From: Candidatus Omnitrophota bacterium
GTDB taxonomy: Bacteria; Omnitrophota; Gorgyraeia; 2-01-FULL-45-10
Reading direction: 5' to 3'
DNA: 36,567 bases
NCBI GenBank assembly: GCA_003142795.1
Contig: PLNN01000035.1
Coordinates: 1-36,567, forward strand
Shown here: positions 27,499 through 36,235 of the stretch, piece after piece
How positions within the stretch are numbered: the stretch's first letter is position 1
How the letters are laid out: the number at the start of each line of letters is the position of its first letter
Translations under genes and position numbers: made by a program
Notes under the pieces: generated by a model
Database searches by the model: none
The model's input: only the letters and a program-made list of their open reading frames with translations
Told to the model about the DNA's origin: nothing

Positions 27499-29631
27499 AT
27501 GGAACAACAAACAAAAACACCCCTTGAATGGGCATTATTCTATGCCTCTAAAGGTTGGGCGGTATTTCCATGTGATAACGAGAAACGCCCGATGACTGAG
27601 CATGGATTCAAAAACGCAACAACCGACCCTGAAAAGGTAACCGAGTATTTTACTCGTTATCCCAATGCTAATATTGGAATTGCCACAGGCAAGGTATCAG
27701 GCCTTTTCCTTTTAGATATAGACATTAAAAAAGGAAATATTGGTGATCAGTCTTTACGTGAATTGGAAGATGAATATGGCAAGTTACCGCACACTGTTTC
27801 GGAAATAACCTGGAGTGGCGGGCAGCATTTTTTCTTTAAATACCCTGAATGCGGAATGCCGAACGTGCCATTTATTCGCCCGGGGATTGAAATTAAAGGA
27901 GATGGTGGATATGCTATCGTTGCTCCTTCTAAATATAAAGGGGAATGTGGCGAAGGTGACTACTGTTGGGAAGTGAGCTCTAGTCCTGAAGATACAGAGC
28001 TTGCCGAGGCTCCTGAATGGTTACTGAAGATAACGTTAGACATACTCTCAGACAAAATTTCTACCGATCCCGCCGAAAAGACTGTAGGTGATATAAGTAT
28101 TACCGATGTCTTATCAAAGGCAAACATTTCTACGAAAACAATCGGAGGGCAGCTTGTATGCAGCCACCCTGTTCATGGTTCAACGAATGGTAATAACTTC
28201 GTTGTTCATCCCGAGAAAAATGTATGGCGCTGCTTCAGGTGCGGATCCGGCGGGGGAGCGTTATCATTGATTGCCGTATTGGAAGGCATTATTCCATGCG
28301 ACCAAGCAAGGCCTAGAGGATTAAAAGAAGATAATTTTATAAAGACCCTCGATCTTGCGGAAGAAAAATACGGATTTAAGGTAAAACACTCCCACAAAGG
28401 AAACAGGCATATAAAAGTAGCCTCAGAAATACAGAAGACGCACAAGATAATATATTGCGCCAATGATTATTATGAGTATCAGGGCGGATACTACAAGAAG
28501 ATAGATGAGGCCATTATTCAGGGATGGATAAAGCAGCTTGTCGGAGATCAGTTTAGACGCTGCTTGGCTGAAGAGGTTAAATATGCTATTCAGACCGACA
28601 CTTACCTTGAGCCGGATAAGTTAAATACGTCTAATTTTCTTAATCTCAAGAACGGACTTTATAACCTTGAGGATGAAACATTAAAGCCTCATACCCCCGA
28701 TATATACTCTACGATCCGGCTTAATGTATCTTATGATAAAAAGGCAACCTGTCCAAAGTGGTGTAAGGCCGTCCACGAGATCCTTGAGGGGGACCAGGGG
28801 AAGGTCGCTACCTTGCAGGAATATTTCGGTCTCTGTCTTACGAAGGAAACGAGATACCATAGGGCGTTGTTTATGCTCGGAGAGGGAGCAAATGGAAAGT
28901 CAACCATCCTCTATATCCTTGAAAACATTATAGGTGAGCAGAACAGGACCGCACTTCCGCTTGAGGTCCTCAATAATCCTCTATATATAGCCAATCTCTA
29001 TAATAAGCTTGTGAATATAAGCATAGAGACTAACGCTAAGAGTGAAGTTTATGACGCTTATTTTAAGGCTATCGTTGCCGGCGATACGGTAAAAGCTAAC
29101 CCAAAATATAAAGAACCTTTCGACTTCAGGCCATATTGTAAGCTGATTTACGCGCTCAACACTATGCCAAGAGTTAATGACAAGACGTATGCGTTTTATA
29201 GAAGGCTTCTCATATTAAAATTTAATCGGCAATTCCAGGGTAACTACGACAATAAAAACCTGAAATATGAACTCCTAAAAGAGATAGACGGGATCTTCTT
29301 ATGGTGTATAGAAGGCTTGCGTAATCTTCGGCAAAATGGAGATTTTAAACCCACGGATGAAATGGTAAAGGAGGTCGAGGAGTATCGCCGGGAGAATAAC
29401 AACGTGCTCCTATTCGTTGAAGAGGAATATGAACTCGGGCCGGACAACTCAATATCCAAGAAAGATAGTTACATCGATTATTCCGAATGGTGTAAGACAA
29501 ACGGATATAAGCCTCTCTCCAAGAAACGCCTTAGTATGGAGTTTATCAAACAATTTCATCTTGAGCCCGATTCAAGGGATAATTTCGGGGATAGGGTATG
29601 GTTAGGGATAGGAAAGCGGAGAATGGCTTGA
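27499..29631 (+). CDS. Phage/plasmid primase-helicase: Prim-Pol (AEP) + CHC2-like Zn finger + D5_N + SF3 helicase
   Basis: KGWAVFPC..KRP; FLLDIDIKKGN; CSHPVHGSTNGNNFVVHPEKNVWRCFRCGSGGGALSLI; Walker A MLGEGANGKST; KLIYALNTMPRVND. Confidence 0.92.
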   Translation: MEQQTKTPLEWALFYASKGWAVFPCDNEKRPMTEHGFKNATTDPEKVTEYFTRYPNANIGIATGKVSGLFLLDIDIKKGNIGDQSLRELEDEYGKLPHTVSEITWSGGQHFFFKYPECGMPNVPFIRPGIEIKGDGGYAIVAPSKYKGECGEGDYCWEVSSSPEDTELAEAPEWLLKITLDILSDKISTDPAEKTVGDISITDVLSKANISTKTIGGQLVCSHPVHGSTNGNNFVVHPEKNVWRCFRCGSGGGALSLIAVLEGIIPCDQARPRGLKEDNFIKTLDLAEEKYGFKVKHSHKGNRHIKVASEIQKTHKIIYCANDYYEYQGGYYKKIDEAIIQGWIKQLVGDQFRRCLAEEVKYAIQTDTYLEPDKLNTSNFLNLKNGLYNLEDETLKPHTPDIYSTIRLNVSYDKKATCPKWCKAVHEILEGDQGKVATLQEYFGLCLTKETRYHRALFMLGEGANGKSTILYILENIIGEQNRTALPLEVLNNPLYIANLYNKLVNISIETNAKSEVYDAYFKAIVAGDTVKANPKYKEPFDFRPYCKLIYALNTMPRVNDKTYAFYRRLLILKFNRQFQGNYDNKNLKYELLKEIDGIFLWCIEGLRNLRQNGDFKPTDEMVKEVEEYRRENNNVLLFVEEEYELGPDNSISKKDSYIDYSEWCKTNGYKPLSKKRLSMEFIKQFHLEPDSRDNFGDRVWLGIGKRRMA

Positions 29632-29791
29632 CGCATTTGAAATTATGGGATAACCAATCTGTGCTTGTCTTGTCGCTTTTGTCGCATTTGGCGCATTTTC
29701 CTATTGTTTATTATGATTTCATTTTTTTAAAGAAAAGAAAGAAAAATAGATAAAAAGAGGTAAATATATAATTACAGAATAACAATAAGAA

Positions 29792-29817
29792 AATCTGTCA
29801 AATCTGTCAATCTGTCA
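29792..29817. repeat. Three direct 9-bp iterons AATCTGTCA
   Basis: aatctgtca at 29792, 29801, 29809 (last two share one base). Confidence 0.7.
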
Positions 29818-29839
29818 AACATAGAAGGAGTAAAAAAAC

Positions 29840-30238
29840 ATGGAAAATCAACATAAGGCAACTGAATTTAATCCGACACCTGAACAGATAGTTTTTGCAG
29901 AGGCATATATAAAGCAACAGGGCAATGTTACGCAAGCGTTTGAGGAGATAGACAAAGACAGAACCGTTTATTACACAAACTGGCGTAAGCAACCCGGCTT
30001 TGAGACGTGGCTTTCCGAGTATGCTAAGACAGAGGTCCTTAAACGCATAGGCAAATGGTATCTGATCGCTGAAAAGTATGCTGAGGCCGGGTCCTTCAAG
30101 CATCTTGAAATGCTTATGCAGATAGCGAAAGAGTTTAAGGCTGCGCCTGGTGTCGAGTTTAATACCTATCAAGCCTTCTTTGACAAGATCGCTGAGAAGG
30201 GTCTTCAGACTAAGCGAGGTATAGCACATGACGAATGA
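29840..30238 (+). CDS. Terminase small subunit-like protein
   Basis: PTPEQIVFAEAYIKQQGNVTQAFEEI...YTNWRKQPGFETWL HTH-type pattern; immediately upstream of TerL. Confidence 0.65.
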   Translation: MENQHKATEFNPTPEQIVFAEAYIKQQGNVTQAFEEIDKDRTVYYTNWRKQPGFETWLSEYAKTEVLKRIGKWYLIAEKYAEAGSFKHLEMLMQIAKEFKAAPGVEFNTYQAFFDKIAEKGLQTKRGIAHDE

Positions 30239-31733
30239 AGAGAGGGAGGAAGGTCTGCAGATAGCCGCGGAAAAATCAAAGAAGAGCCTCGTTGACTTTA
30301 GGTCTTTTTGCCTTAGCCAGGATGGTGATCTCGAGTCGGCAGCTTTTCATTATCAATGGTCCAAGATGTTATTGGAGGATAGCGACAACTTTGCTATCGA
30401 GGCCTTCCGTGAGTCCGGGAAATCTCAGTATGTTTTGCGGTCCTTCCCGCTTTATTGTCTTATGTTCCCAAGCGTCAAAAGAGACTACATAGTGATAATC
30501 AAAAAGAACGCTACCCTTGCTAACAGTAAGCTCAAAGAGATAACGCGAGAATTTATGTCGAGTCCTTTGATGTCTCAAAGACGCGTTAAGGTATATGACG
30601 AGTCCGGAGAGGTATTCAATGTGGATGTGAAGAATGACGCGGGCGAGATTGTCAACGTGCGGATAGAGGCTTACGGTAAGGGTGGATCTATTAGGGGCCT
30701 GTCATACAAGGACCGCCGGCCTAAGATAGTTATTATAGACGACCCTCAGGATGTAGAAGACGCGGAGAGCGAGGCAATAAACGAGACTGACTGGAATTGG
30801 TTTGTGTCAGACGTAATGTTCTTAGGGCAGAACGCGCGGGTATTTCTTATTGGTAACAACCTCGGGGAAAAATCCATAATCGAAAGAGTGTTTACTCAAG
30901 CTGAATCTCTGAAATTTAAGACCATGAGGATCCCGGCTATCGTAGATGGACAGTCAGCTTGGCCATCTAAATATACTATCGAATCCATAGAGGCAGAGAG
31001 AGAAAACTTTCGCAAGCTCGGGAAGATAGATATTTGGATGAGAGAAAAGATGTGCGAAGCCCTCTCTGATGAGATGAGGACCTTTCATAAAGAAGATATT
31101 ATGCATTATGATCCGGCTCTCATTTCTGAACTATCCAAAAAGTGTAACATCTTTATCGCCGTTGACCTTGCCATAAGCGAGAAAAAGAGCGCAGACTATA
31201 CTGCGATTCCTGTTGTGGGAGTGAACTCTGACAATCAATGGTTCATCCTCGATTGCGTGTATGGCCGGTTCGATCCGTCAACGACGATAGACCACATCTT
31301 TAACCTTGTGCGCCGGTGGCATCCGATAATAGTTGGAATCGAAAAAGTCGCCTTCCAGCGCGCCCTGATACACTTCGTTATGAAAGAAATGCCTATCAGG
31401 AATACGTTCTTCTGTATACAACAACTTGAGGCGGAGAAGCAGAAAGAGCTTCGCATTAAAGCATTGCAGCCGCGCTTCAAAGCTAAGACGGTATGGCTTC
31501 CGCAGAAGGCATCCTGGCTTGATGAAATGGAGACAGAGCTTCTCAGATTCCCTAAGTGTCTGCACGATGATCTGATTGATGCGCTTGCTTACATAGAAAC
31601 ATTCAGCTATCCCATGGACAAAGCGTTTCTACGTAGACAGGAGTTTGCAAACACAGGCATAAACCTCGAATTTGCAAACAATGGGAACTATGATCTGCTT
31701 GCTATAGATCCGAAATTTGACCCATTTAAATAG
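30228..31733 (+). CDS. Phage terminase large subunit (ATPase + nuclease)
   Basis: AFRESGKSQY; PKIVIIDDPQD; IFIAVDLAISEKKSADYTAIPVVGV; HPIIVGIEKVAFQRAL; CLHDDLIDALAYIE. Confidence 0.9.
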   Translation: MTNEEREEGLQIAAEKSKKSLVDFRSFCLSQDGDLESAAFHYQWSKMLLEDSDNFAIEAFRESGKSQYVLRSFPLYCLMFPSVKRDYIVIIKKNATLANSKLKEITREFMSSPLMSQRRVKVYDESGEVFNVDVKNDAGEIVNVRIEAYGKGGSIRGLSYKDRRPKIVIIDDPQDVEDAESEAINETDWNWFVSDVMFLGQNARVFLIGNNLGEKSIIERVFTQAESLKFKTMRIPAIVDGQSAWPSKYTIESIEAERENFRKLGKIDIWMREKMCEALSDEMRTFHKEDIMHYDPALISELSKKCNIFIAVDLAISEKKSADYTAIPVVGVNSDNQWFILDCVYGRFDPSTTIDHIFNLVRRWHPIIVGIEKVAFQRALIHFVMKEMPIRNTFFCIQQLEAEKQKELRIKALQPRFKAKTVWLPQKASWLDEMETELLRFPKCLHDDLIDALAYIETFSYPMDKAFLRRQEFANTGINLEFANNGNYDLLAIDPKFDPFK

Positions 31734-31790
31734 GGCAAACAATACCCCCCTGTATTTAGTAGGGGTTTTCATACACAAAAAAGAGAGGGT

Positions 31791-31810
31791 AAACAAACGA
31801 CCGTTTGTTT
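31791..31810. promoter_or_regulatory. Operator-like inverted repeat AAACAAACG-AC-CGTTTGTTT
   Basis: Perfect 9-bp arms, 2-bp spacer. Confidence 0.55.
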
Positions 31811-32002
31811 GGTATATATGGACAGGGCCGGTTTAGTAAATTTGAGAAACAGAGCAATGAGCGTTATACATAGTGCCAGGACGCATAGGATTGCGTAGGA
31901 TTAACGACGAACTCAAAACAATAGAAATGCTCGCACAAAAAGAAAATCGATTGTGGGGCATTCTAAGACTTAATAGCAAAAAGGGGAGTGGCATTTCCCT
32001 TG

Positions 32003-32031
32003 TTGACACCCTTTCTTTTTCGTCCTACAAT
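32003..32031 (+). promoter_or_regulatory. Strong sigma70-like promoter
   Basis: TTGACA - 17 nt - TACAAT, upstream of the 32105 ORF. Confidence 0.75.
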
Positions 32032-32104
32032 AGTCTTATATACTACAAGGCTTTACGTATAAGTAACATATAATAATATTAGCAAAACTATCGGAAGGGA
32101 AAAT

Positions 32105-32494
32105 ATGGCAAATACATTATCCTATCTTCTTACTTGTGGGCGTGTAATTAAAGACCAAAACACCCAATTTTTTACTTATTTAGATGTGTTTGATATGCTT
32201 GTAATACCCAAAGGAAGCGAATTTTTAATTCAAAGTTTTTGTGTTGCTGGAAAACTACATTTGGATATAAGCGGTCAGGTTGAAGCAAAAATAAAATTTA
32301 TATATCCCGATGGAACGGAGTCGATCCCTTCAAGCGTAAGCGGTATTGTAAATCCAGGGTATCTTGAGATTACGGCATCTTTCAATATGGTAAAATTTTC
32401 TCAAATCGGGAAACACTATCTCAAAGTAAATTTTCAAGGAGAGCAACTGGAGACAAGTAATAAATTTTATTTTGAAGTTATCAAACAACCTTAA
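32105..32494 (+). CDS. Hypothetical beta-rich protein, possibly DUF6941-like
   Basis: 129-aa ORF after the promoter; pattern IDISGQVEAKIKFIYPDGTE; family assignment tentative. Confidence 0.6.
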   Translation: MANTLSYLLTCGRVIKDQNTQFFTYLDVFDMLVIPKGSEFLIQSFCVAGKLHLDISGQVEAKIKFIYPDGTESIPSSVSGIVNPGYLEITASFNMVKFSQIGKHYLKVNFQGEQLETSNKFYFEVIKQP

Positions 32495-32499
32495 AAATT

Positions 32500-32829
32500 A
32501 TGCCAAACGAACCTTTAGAATCTCTTACCCCCAATGCTGAACCTGCAAAACAGTCTCTTGAACAAAGACCTTCTAAGAACGATAAAGATGTAGTAGCCGA
32601 ACTTTATGAAAAAACGCGGCAACTCCAAAAAGAGATTGCCAAGCATAAGAGAGAACTCGATATATTACTTGGATTGGTAGTTTTTGGATTTATCGTTTTG
32701 TTGGTTATGGTGGCTGAGATGATAATACAATCGTGCCACGAGAGAGCCGTATCTTACAATGAATTATTAAAGCAAGTCTATTCCTTGCAGAACCAGGTTC
32801 AGTCGCAAGATGATAAAGCCGATTATTGA
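32500..32829 (+). CDS. Small coiled-coil/single-TM protein
   Basis: Predicted coiled coil then LLGLVVFGFIVLLVMVAEMII. Confidence 0.6.
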   Translation: MPNEPLESLTPNAEPAKQSLEQRPSKNDKDVVAELYEKTRQLQKEIAKHKRELDILLGLVVFGFIVLLVMVAEMIIQSCHERAVSYNELLKQVYSLQNQVQSQDDKADY

Positions 32830-32859
32830 AAATGAAGAGATAAATATAAAGTAATATTG

Positions 32860-32886
32860 GCAACCTCAAAAGGGTTGCTTTTTGTT
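32860..32886 (+). terminator. Rho-independent terminator
   Basis: GCAACC-tcaaaag-GGTTGC then TTTTTG. Confidence 0.8.
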
Positions 32887-32898
32887 TCGAAATACATC

Positions 32899-32927
32899 TT
32901 GTATTAGATTGTGTCAGATTGTATAAT
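32899..32927 (+). promoter_or_regulatory. Sigma70-like promoter
   Basis: TTGTAT - 17 nt - TATAAT. Confidence 0.65.
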
Positions 32928-32959
32928 AAGCAGAGACATAGACAAGGAGTATTGTAAGA

Positions 32960-33154
32960 ATGCATAAGATTTTAGTAACAAAAGAAGTAGCCCAAATGCT
33001 TCGCTTGCACGAAGAATATGTAAGAGAGCTTATCCGGCAGAGGAAGCTTAAGGCCTATAGAGAGGGCCGGAGAGGCGGCTATCGTATAACTATGAAGGCA
33101 GTTGATGATTATATTGCCAAGAAACATAGAGAGATGGAGGTTTCTAAACGATGA
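32960..33154 (+). CDS. Excisionase/MerR-type helix-turn-helix protein (HTH_17-like)
   Basis: LVTKEVAQMLRLHEEYVRELIRQRKLKAYREGRRGGYRITMKAVDDYIAK. Confidence 0.82.
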   Translation: MHKILVTKEVAQMLRLHEEYVRELIRQRKLKAYREGRRGGYRITMKAVDDYIAKKHREMEVSKR

Positions 33155-33363
33155 AATACTCATACCTAATAGGTGGGCTTGTGGCGTTCGGTTTAAGCTT
33201 TATAGTCCATAGGTTTTTTATTCAGTTTATCGTTCTTGGAGTATTTCTAATAGTCTTATATGTGATCGAGAAGAATAGTTGCGATGTGGTAGCCTTAAGA
33301 GTGTCGATTGAAGAGCATAATGAGTTAATAAAGAAAGACATAGAGGAGATGAAGAAGAAATAA
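33151..33363 (+). CDS. Small membrane protein
   Basis: Hydrophobic IGGLVAFGLSFIVHRFFIQFIVLGVFLIVLYVI; 4-nt overlap with the upstream ORF. Confidence 0.55.
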   Translation: MKYSYLIGGLVAFGLSFIVHRFFIQFIVLGVFLIVLYVIEKNSCDVVALRVSIEEHNELIKKDIEEMKKK

Positions 33364-33377
33364 GGAGAGGGAACAAT

Positions 33378-34709
33378 ATGAGAAATAGGAAACCGTTACT
33401 ACTTTTATGTCTATCAATAATGATCCTTTGGAGTATAGGTTGTGCGAAGCAGTCGGCACAAATCGCCATAGTTAAAGACGGTGAGAAAACTGAATACTAT
33501 GATTCTCAAAAGAGGCAGATTAAAAGCATGGGAATTTATAAAAACGGTAAGCTCGATGGTAAATACAAAGAGTTTTATCAGGATGGAGAACTGAAAGTAG
33601 AGGCAGCTTATAAAGACGGACAGAAAAATGAAGCCTATAAGGCTTATTTTCCAAAATTTGAACTTAATCAATTAGCTCAAAAAATTAAAGAAGAGACTTT
33701 TTTTATTAATGGCAAAGAAAATGGAATCCACAAGAAATACTATGATGATGGAACGCTTTCAGAGGAGTCAACTTTTGTAGATGGCAAACAAGAAGGAATT
33801 GATAAATTTTATAATTTAGACGGAAGCTTAATGAATGAGCTGAATTTTAAATCTGGCAAGCAGGATGGATTATCAAAATCATATAATGACAAAGGGAATT
33901 TGATTGGAGAGTCAAATTATAAAGATGGAGTATTGAATGGAATTAGTAAAGTATATCTTAGTAACGGACAGGTATCTTATGAATTAAATTATAAGAATGG
34001 TATTAATGATGGTTTTTATAAAACATATTATCCGAATGGAAATCTTAAGGAAGAAATTACTGTAAAAAATGACAAATGGAATGGTCCTGCCAAAATGTAT
34101 TATGAAAATGGGGTCTTACAAAAGGAAGTAAATTTTAAAAATCAGAAGGAAGAAGGGCTTGGTAAGACGTATGACGAAAATGGGAACTTAATGGCTGAAG
34201 TTATAATGAGAAACGGGAAAAAAGATGGAATTATGAAAATTTATAAGGACGTAAAACTTACTAATAAACTCATGCAAGATATGTATAAAGATACAAAGCT
34301 TAGACAAGAGATTAACTTTAAAGAGGACAAGTTGATCGGTTCCAAAATTTATGATGACAAAAATGATGTTATTGAAGAAGATTATTTTTATGATGATGAT
34401 AAACAACTAACAAAGGCTTATATACTATACGATGATGAGACCATGAAGCCCTTGCCAACACCCGTATTATTTATTGAGCAAAACATGAAAAATGATAAAC
34501 CGGAGGGGGTAACTAAGATATATAATGCATTAGGAGCTGTAACGGTTGAGTGGAATTATCATAATGGCAAGCCGGATGGCATAACGAAAAGTTACTATCA
34601 TAATCATACTACAGTCGTTCAATATGCCGACACATACAAAGATGGCGTAAAAATTCATAGAAAAGCTTATGATGAAGAGGGAAAGCTTAAGTTTGAACAG
34701 GATTATTAA
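33378..34709 (+). CDS. MORN_2-repeat lipoprotein (YwqK-like)
   Basis: Lipobox IMILWSIGCAKQ; repeated KNGKLDGKYKEFYQDGEL / KDGVLNGISKVYLSNGQVSYELNYKNGINDGFYKTYYPNGNLKEE. Confidence 0.85.
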   Translation: MRNRKPLLLLCLSIMILWSIGCAKQSAQIAIVKDGEKTEYYDSQKRQIKSMGIYKNGKLDGKYKEFYQDGELKVEAAYKDGQKNEAYKAYFPKFELNQLAQKIKEETFFINGKENGIHKKYYDDGTLSEESTFVDGKQEGIDKFYNLDGSLMNELNFKSGKQDGLSKSYNDKGNLIGESNYKDGVLNGISKVYLSNGQVSYELNYKNGINDGFYKTYYPNGNLKEEITVKNDKWNGPAKMYYENGVLQKEVNFKNQKEEGLGKTYDENGNLMAEVIMRNGKKDGIMKIYKDVKLTNKLMQDMYKDTKLRQEINFKEDKLIGSKIYDDKNDVIEEDYFYDDDKQLTKAYILYDDETMKPLPTPVLFIEQNMKNDKPEGVTKIYNALGAVTVEWNYHNGKPDGITKSYYHNHTTVVQYADTYKDGVKIHRKAYDEEGKLKFEQDY

Positions 34710-34718
34710 GAGGTAAAA

Positions 34719-35243
34719 ATGAGAATCGTGGTAGTTTTAGTTTGTCTATTACTAATATCAGCTGTTACCTTTGCCGACACGCAAGTCTATTTCTCCCCTA
34801 ACGGTGGCTGCCAGAAGGCTGTTATTACAGAGATCGATAAGGCTCAAAAAACCGTTGATATTGCAATGTATTACCTTACCGCAAGAGAAATCGCCCAGGA
34901 GCTTGTTAAGGCTAAAGATCGTAATGTAAAAGTGCGGATCGTATTAGACAAAAGCCAAGAAACGCAGAATTATTCTAAGAGCAGATATTTAATCAAACGA
35001 GGCTTTGAGGTTAAATATCATACTGGCCCTGGCCTTATGCATAATAAATTCGCTGTTATCGATAACAATGTTCTTATAACAGGTTCATTTAACTGGACTC
35101 CTACAGCAGATCAAAAGAATGAAGAAAACTTACTTATAATGACTGATAAGGATCTTGTAAGGAAATATACCGATAGGTTTGAATATTTGTGGAAGATGGG
35201 CAGAAAGGGCGAATTAAAGGGGGGAGAAACTGATGAAGAGTAG
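34719..35243 (+). CDS. Exported phospholipase D-like (HKD) nuclease
   Basis: Signal peptide; MHNKFAVIDNNVLITGSFNWTPTADQKNEENLLI. Confidence 0.9.
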   Translation: MRIVVVLVCLLLISAVTFADTQVYFSPNGGCQKAVITEIDKAQKTVDIAMYYLTAREIAQELVKAKDRNVKVRIVLDKSQETQNYSKSRYLIKRGFEVKYHTGPGLMHNKFAVIDNNVLITGSFNWTPTADQKNEENLLIMTDKDLVRKYTDRFEYLWKMGRKGELKGGETDEE

Positions 35244-35970
35244 TGTAACGAAACCAATTTACTTATTAATAATTATTATGATTTTAGGGTGTCTCTGGCT
35301 GAAATCAAATTGTTTTGCAAGCGAACATGGTGAAGTGTTCAATTTCACAAAAGATTATATAGAGAGCCTGGGAGATTGTAGATTAGCACAGATTGCAGAA
35401 GAGGACAGTTTGGCGAACAATGCCGGCGACATCAAATCCACTATTGATTTAATGAAAACAGCCAGACTAAAAACGGTTAGATTTAATACGGCTATTTTAC
35501 GATTAGATCCATATAAAAATTCGTCTAATAAGTTGATTAAAGAAGCAGCAGCATTCATTATTAATTCATATCAAATGCTAAAAGAAGCATGCGAAGAAGG
35601 CTTGAGAATGCAAGAGAAATTATTGAATGAAAAAGAAGAGACGTTAAATCAGGGAAAATATGCAAGTAAAGCAAGCGAACTTCAAGCTAAGAGCGAAATG
35701 GCTCTGGAGCAACTAATGCGCTGTTCCGTTTTAGTTGACGATAGTCTTATTGACCTCAAACCGGATGAAAATAATCATTGTTGTTATTTAAATATCACTT
35801 CAGTAGAAAGAAAAGAGCTAATAGATAAAATGCATAGCATCTTTGATGCCAAAATAGACGAGATACAACCCAAGTCTAATTTTAGTTATGTAGATGGTGC
35901 TGCGGCACTTGTAATGAAAATTTTAAAAGACGATCATAAAAGTGCAGATGAAAGACCTAAAGCAAATTAG
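35233..35970 (+). CDS. Hypothetical exported helical protein
   Basis: Signal peptide-like N-terminus; overlaps the PLD gene. Confidence 0.6.
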   Translation: MKSSVTKPIYLLIIIMILGCLWLKSNCFASEHGEVFNFTKDYIESLGDCRLAQIAEEDSLANNAGDIKSTIDLMKTARLKTVRFNTAILRLDPYKNSSNKLIKEAAAFIINSYQMLKEACEEGLRMQEKLLNEKEETLNQGKYASKASELQAKSEMALEQLMRCSVLVDDSLIDLKPDENNHCCYLNITSVERKELIDKMHSIFDAKIDEIQPKSNFSYVDGAAALVMKILKDDHKSADERPKAN

Positions 35971-35989
35971 CTAAAAAATGGGAGGTATT

Positions 35990-36232
35990 ATGTTTAAGAA
36001 ATTATTGGCAAGTTTGTTATTAGGAGTATGTCTGATGTTGTTCTCAGGTGTAAGTGTAGCTCATGCAGATACCTATGTAGGCAGTAAGAACTCAACAAAA
36101 TATCACTATACTTGGTGCAAATGGGCCAAGAAGATCAACCCCAATAATAAGGTTGTCTTTAATTCAGCACAGGAAGCTCAGGCTGCTGGATATATACCAT
36201 GCAAGGTTTGTAAGCCGCCGATGAAAGATTAG
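35990..36232 (+). CDS. Small secreted protein with Ada-like Zn-binding domain; start revised from 35978
   Basis: YVGSKNSTKYHYTWCKWAKKINPNNKVVFNSAQEAQAAGYIPCKVCKP; GGAGG RBS lies inside the upstream start. Confidence 0.75.
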   Translation: MFKKLLASLLLGVCLMLFSGVSVAHADTYVGSKNSTKYHYTWCKWAKKINPNNKVVFNSAQEAQAAGYIPCKVCKPPMKD

Positions 36233-36235
36233 AAT

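Noticed and set aside
31873-32073. 66-aa plus-strand ORF after TerL
   Set aside because: Overlaps a near-consensus promoter (32003-32031) and has no domain signal; probably non-coding leader.
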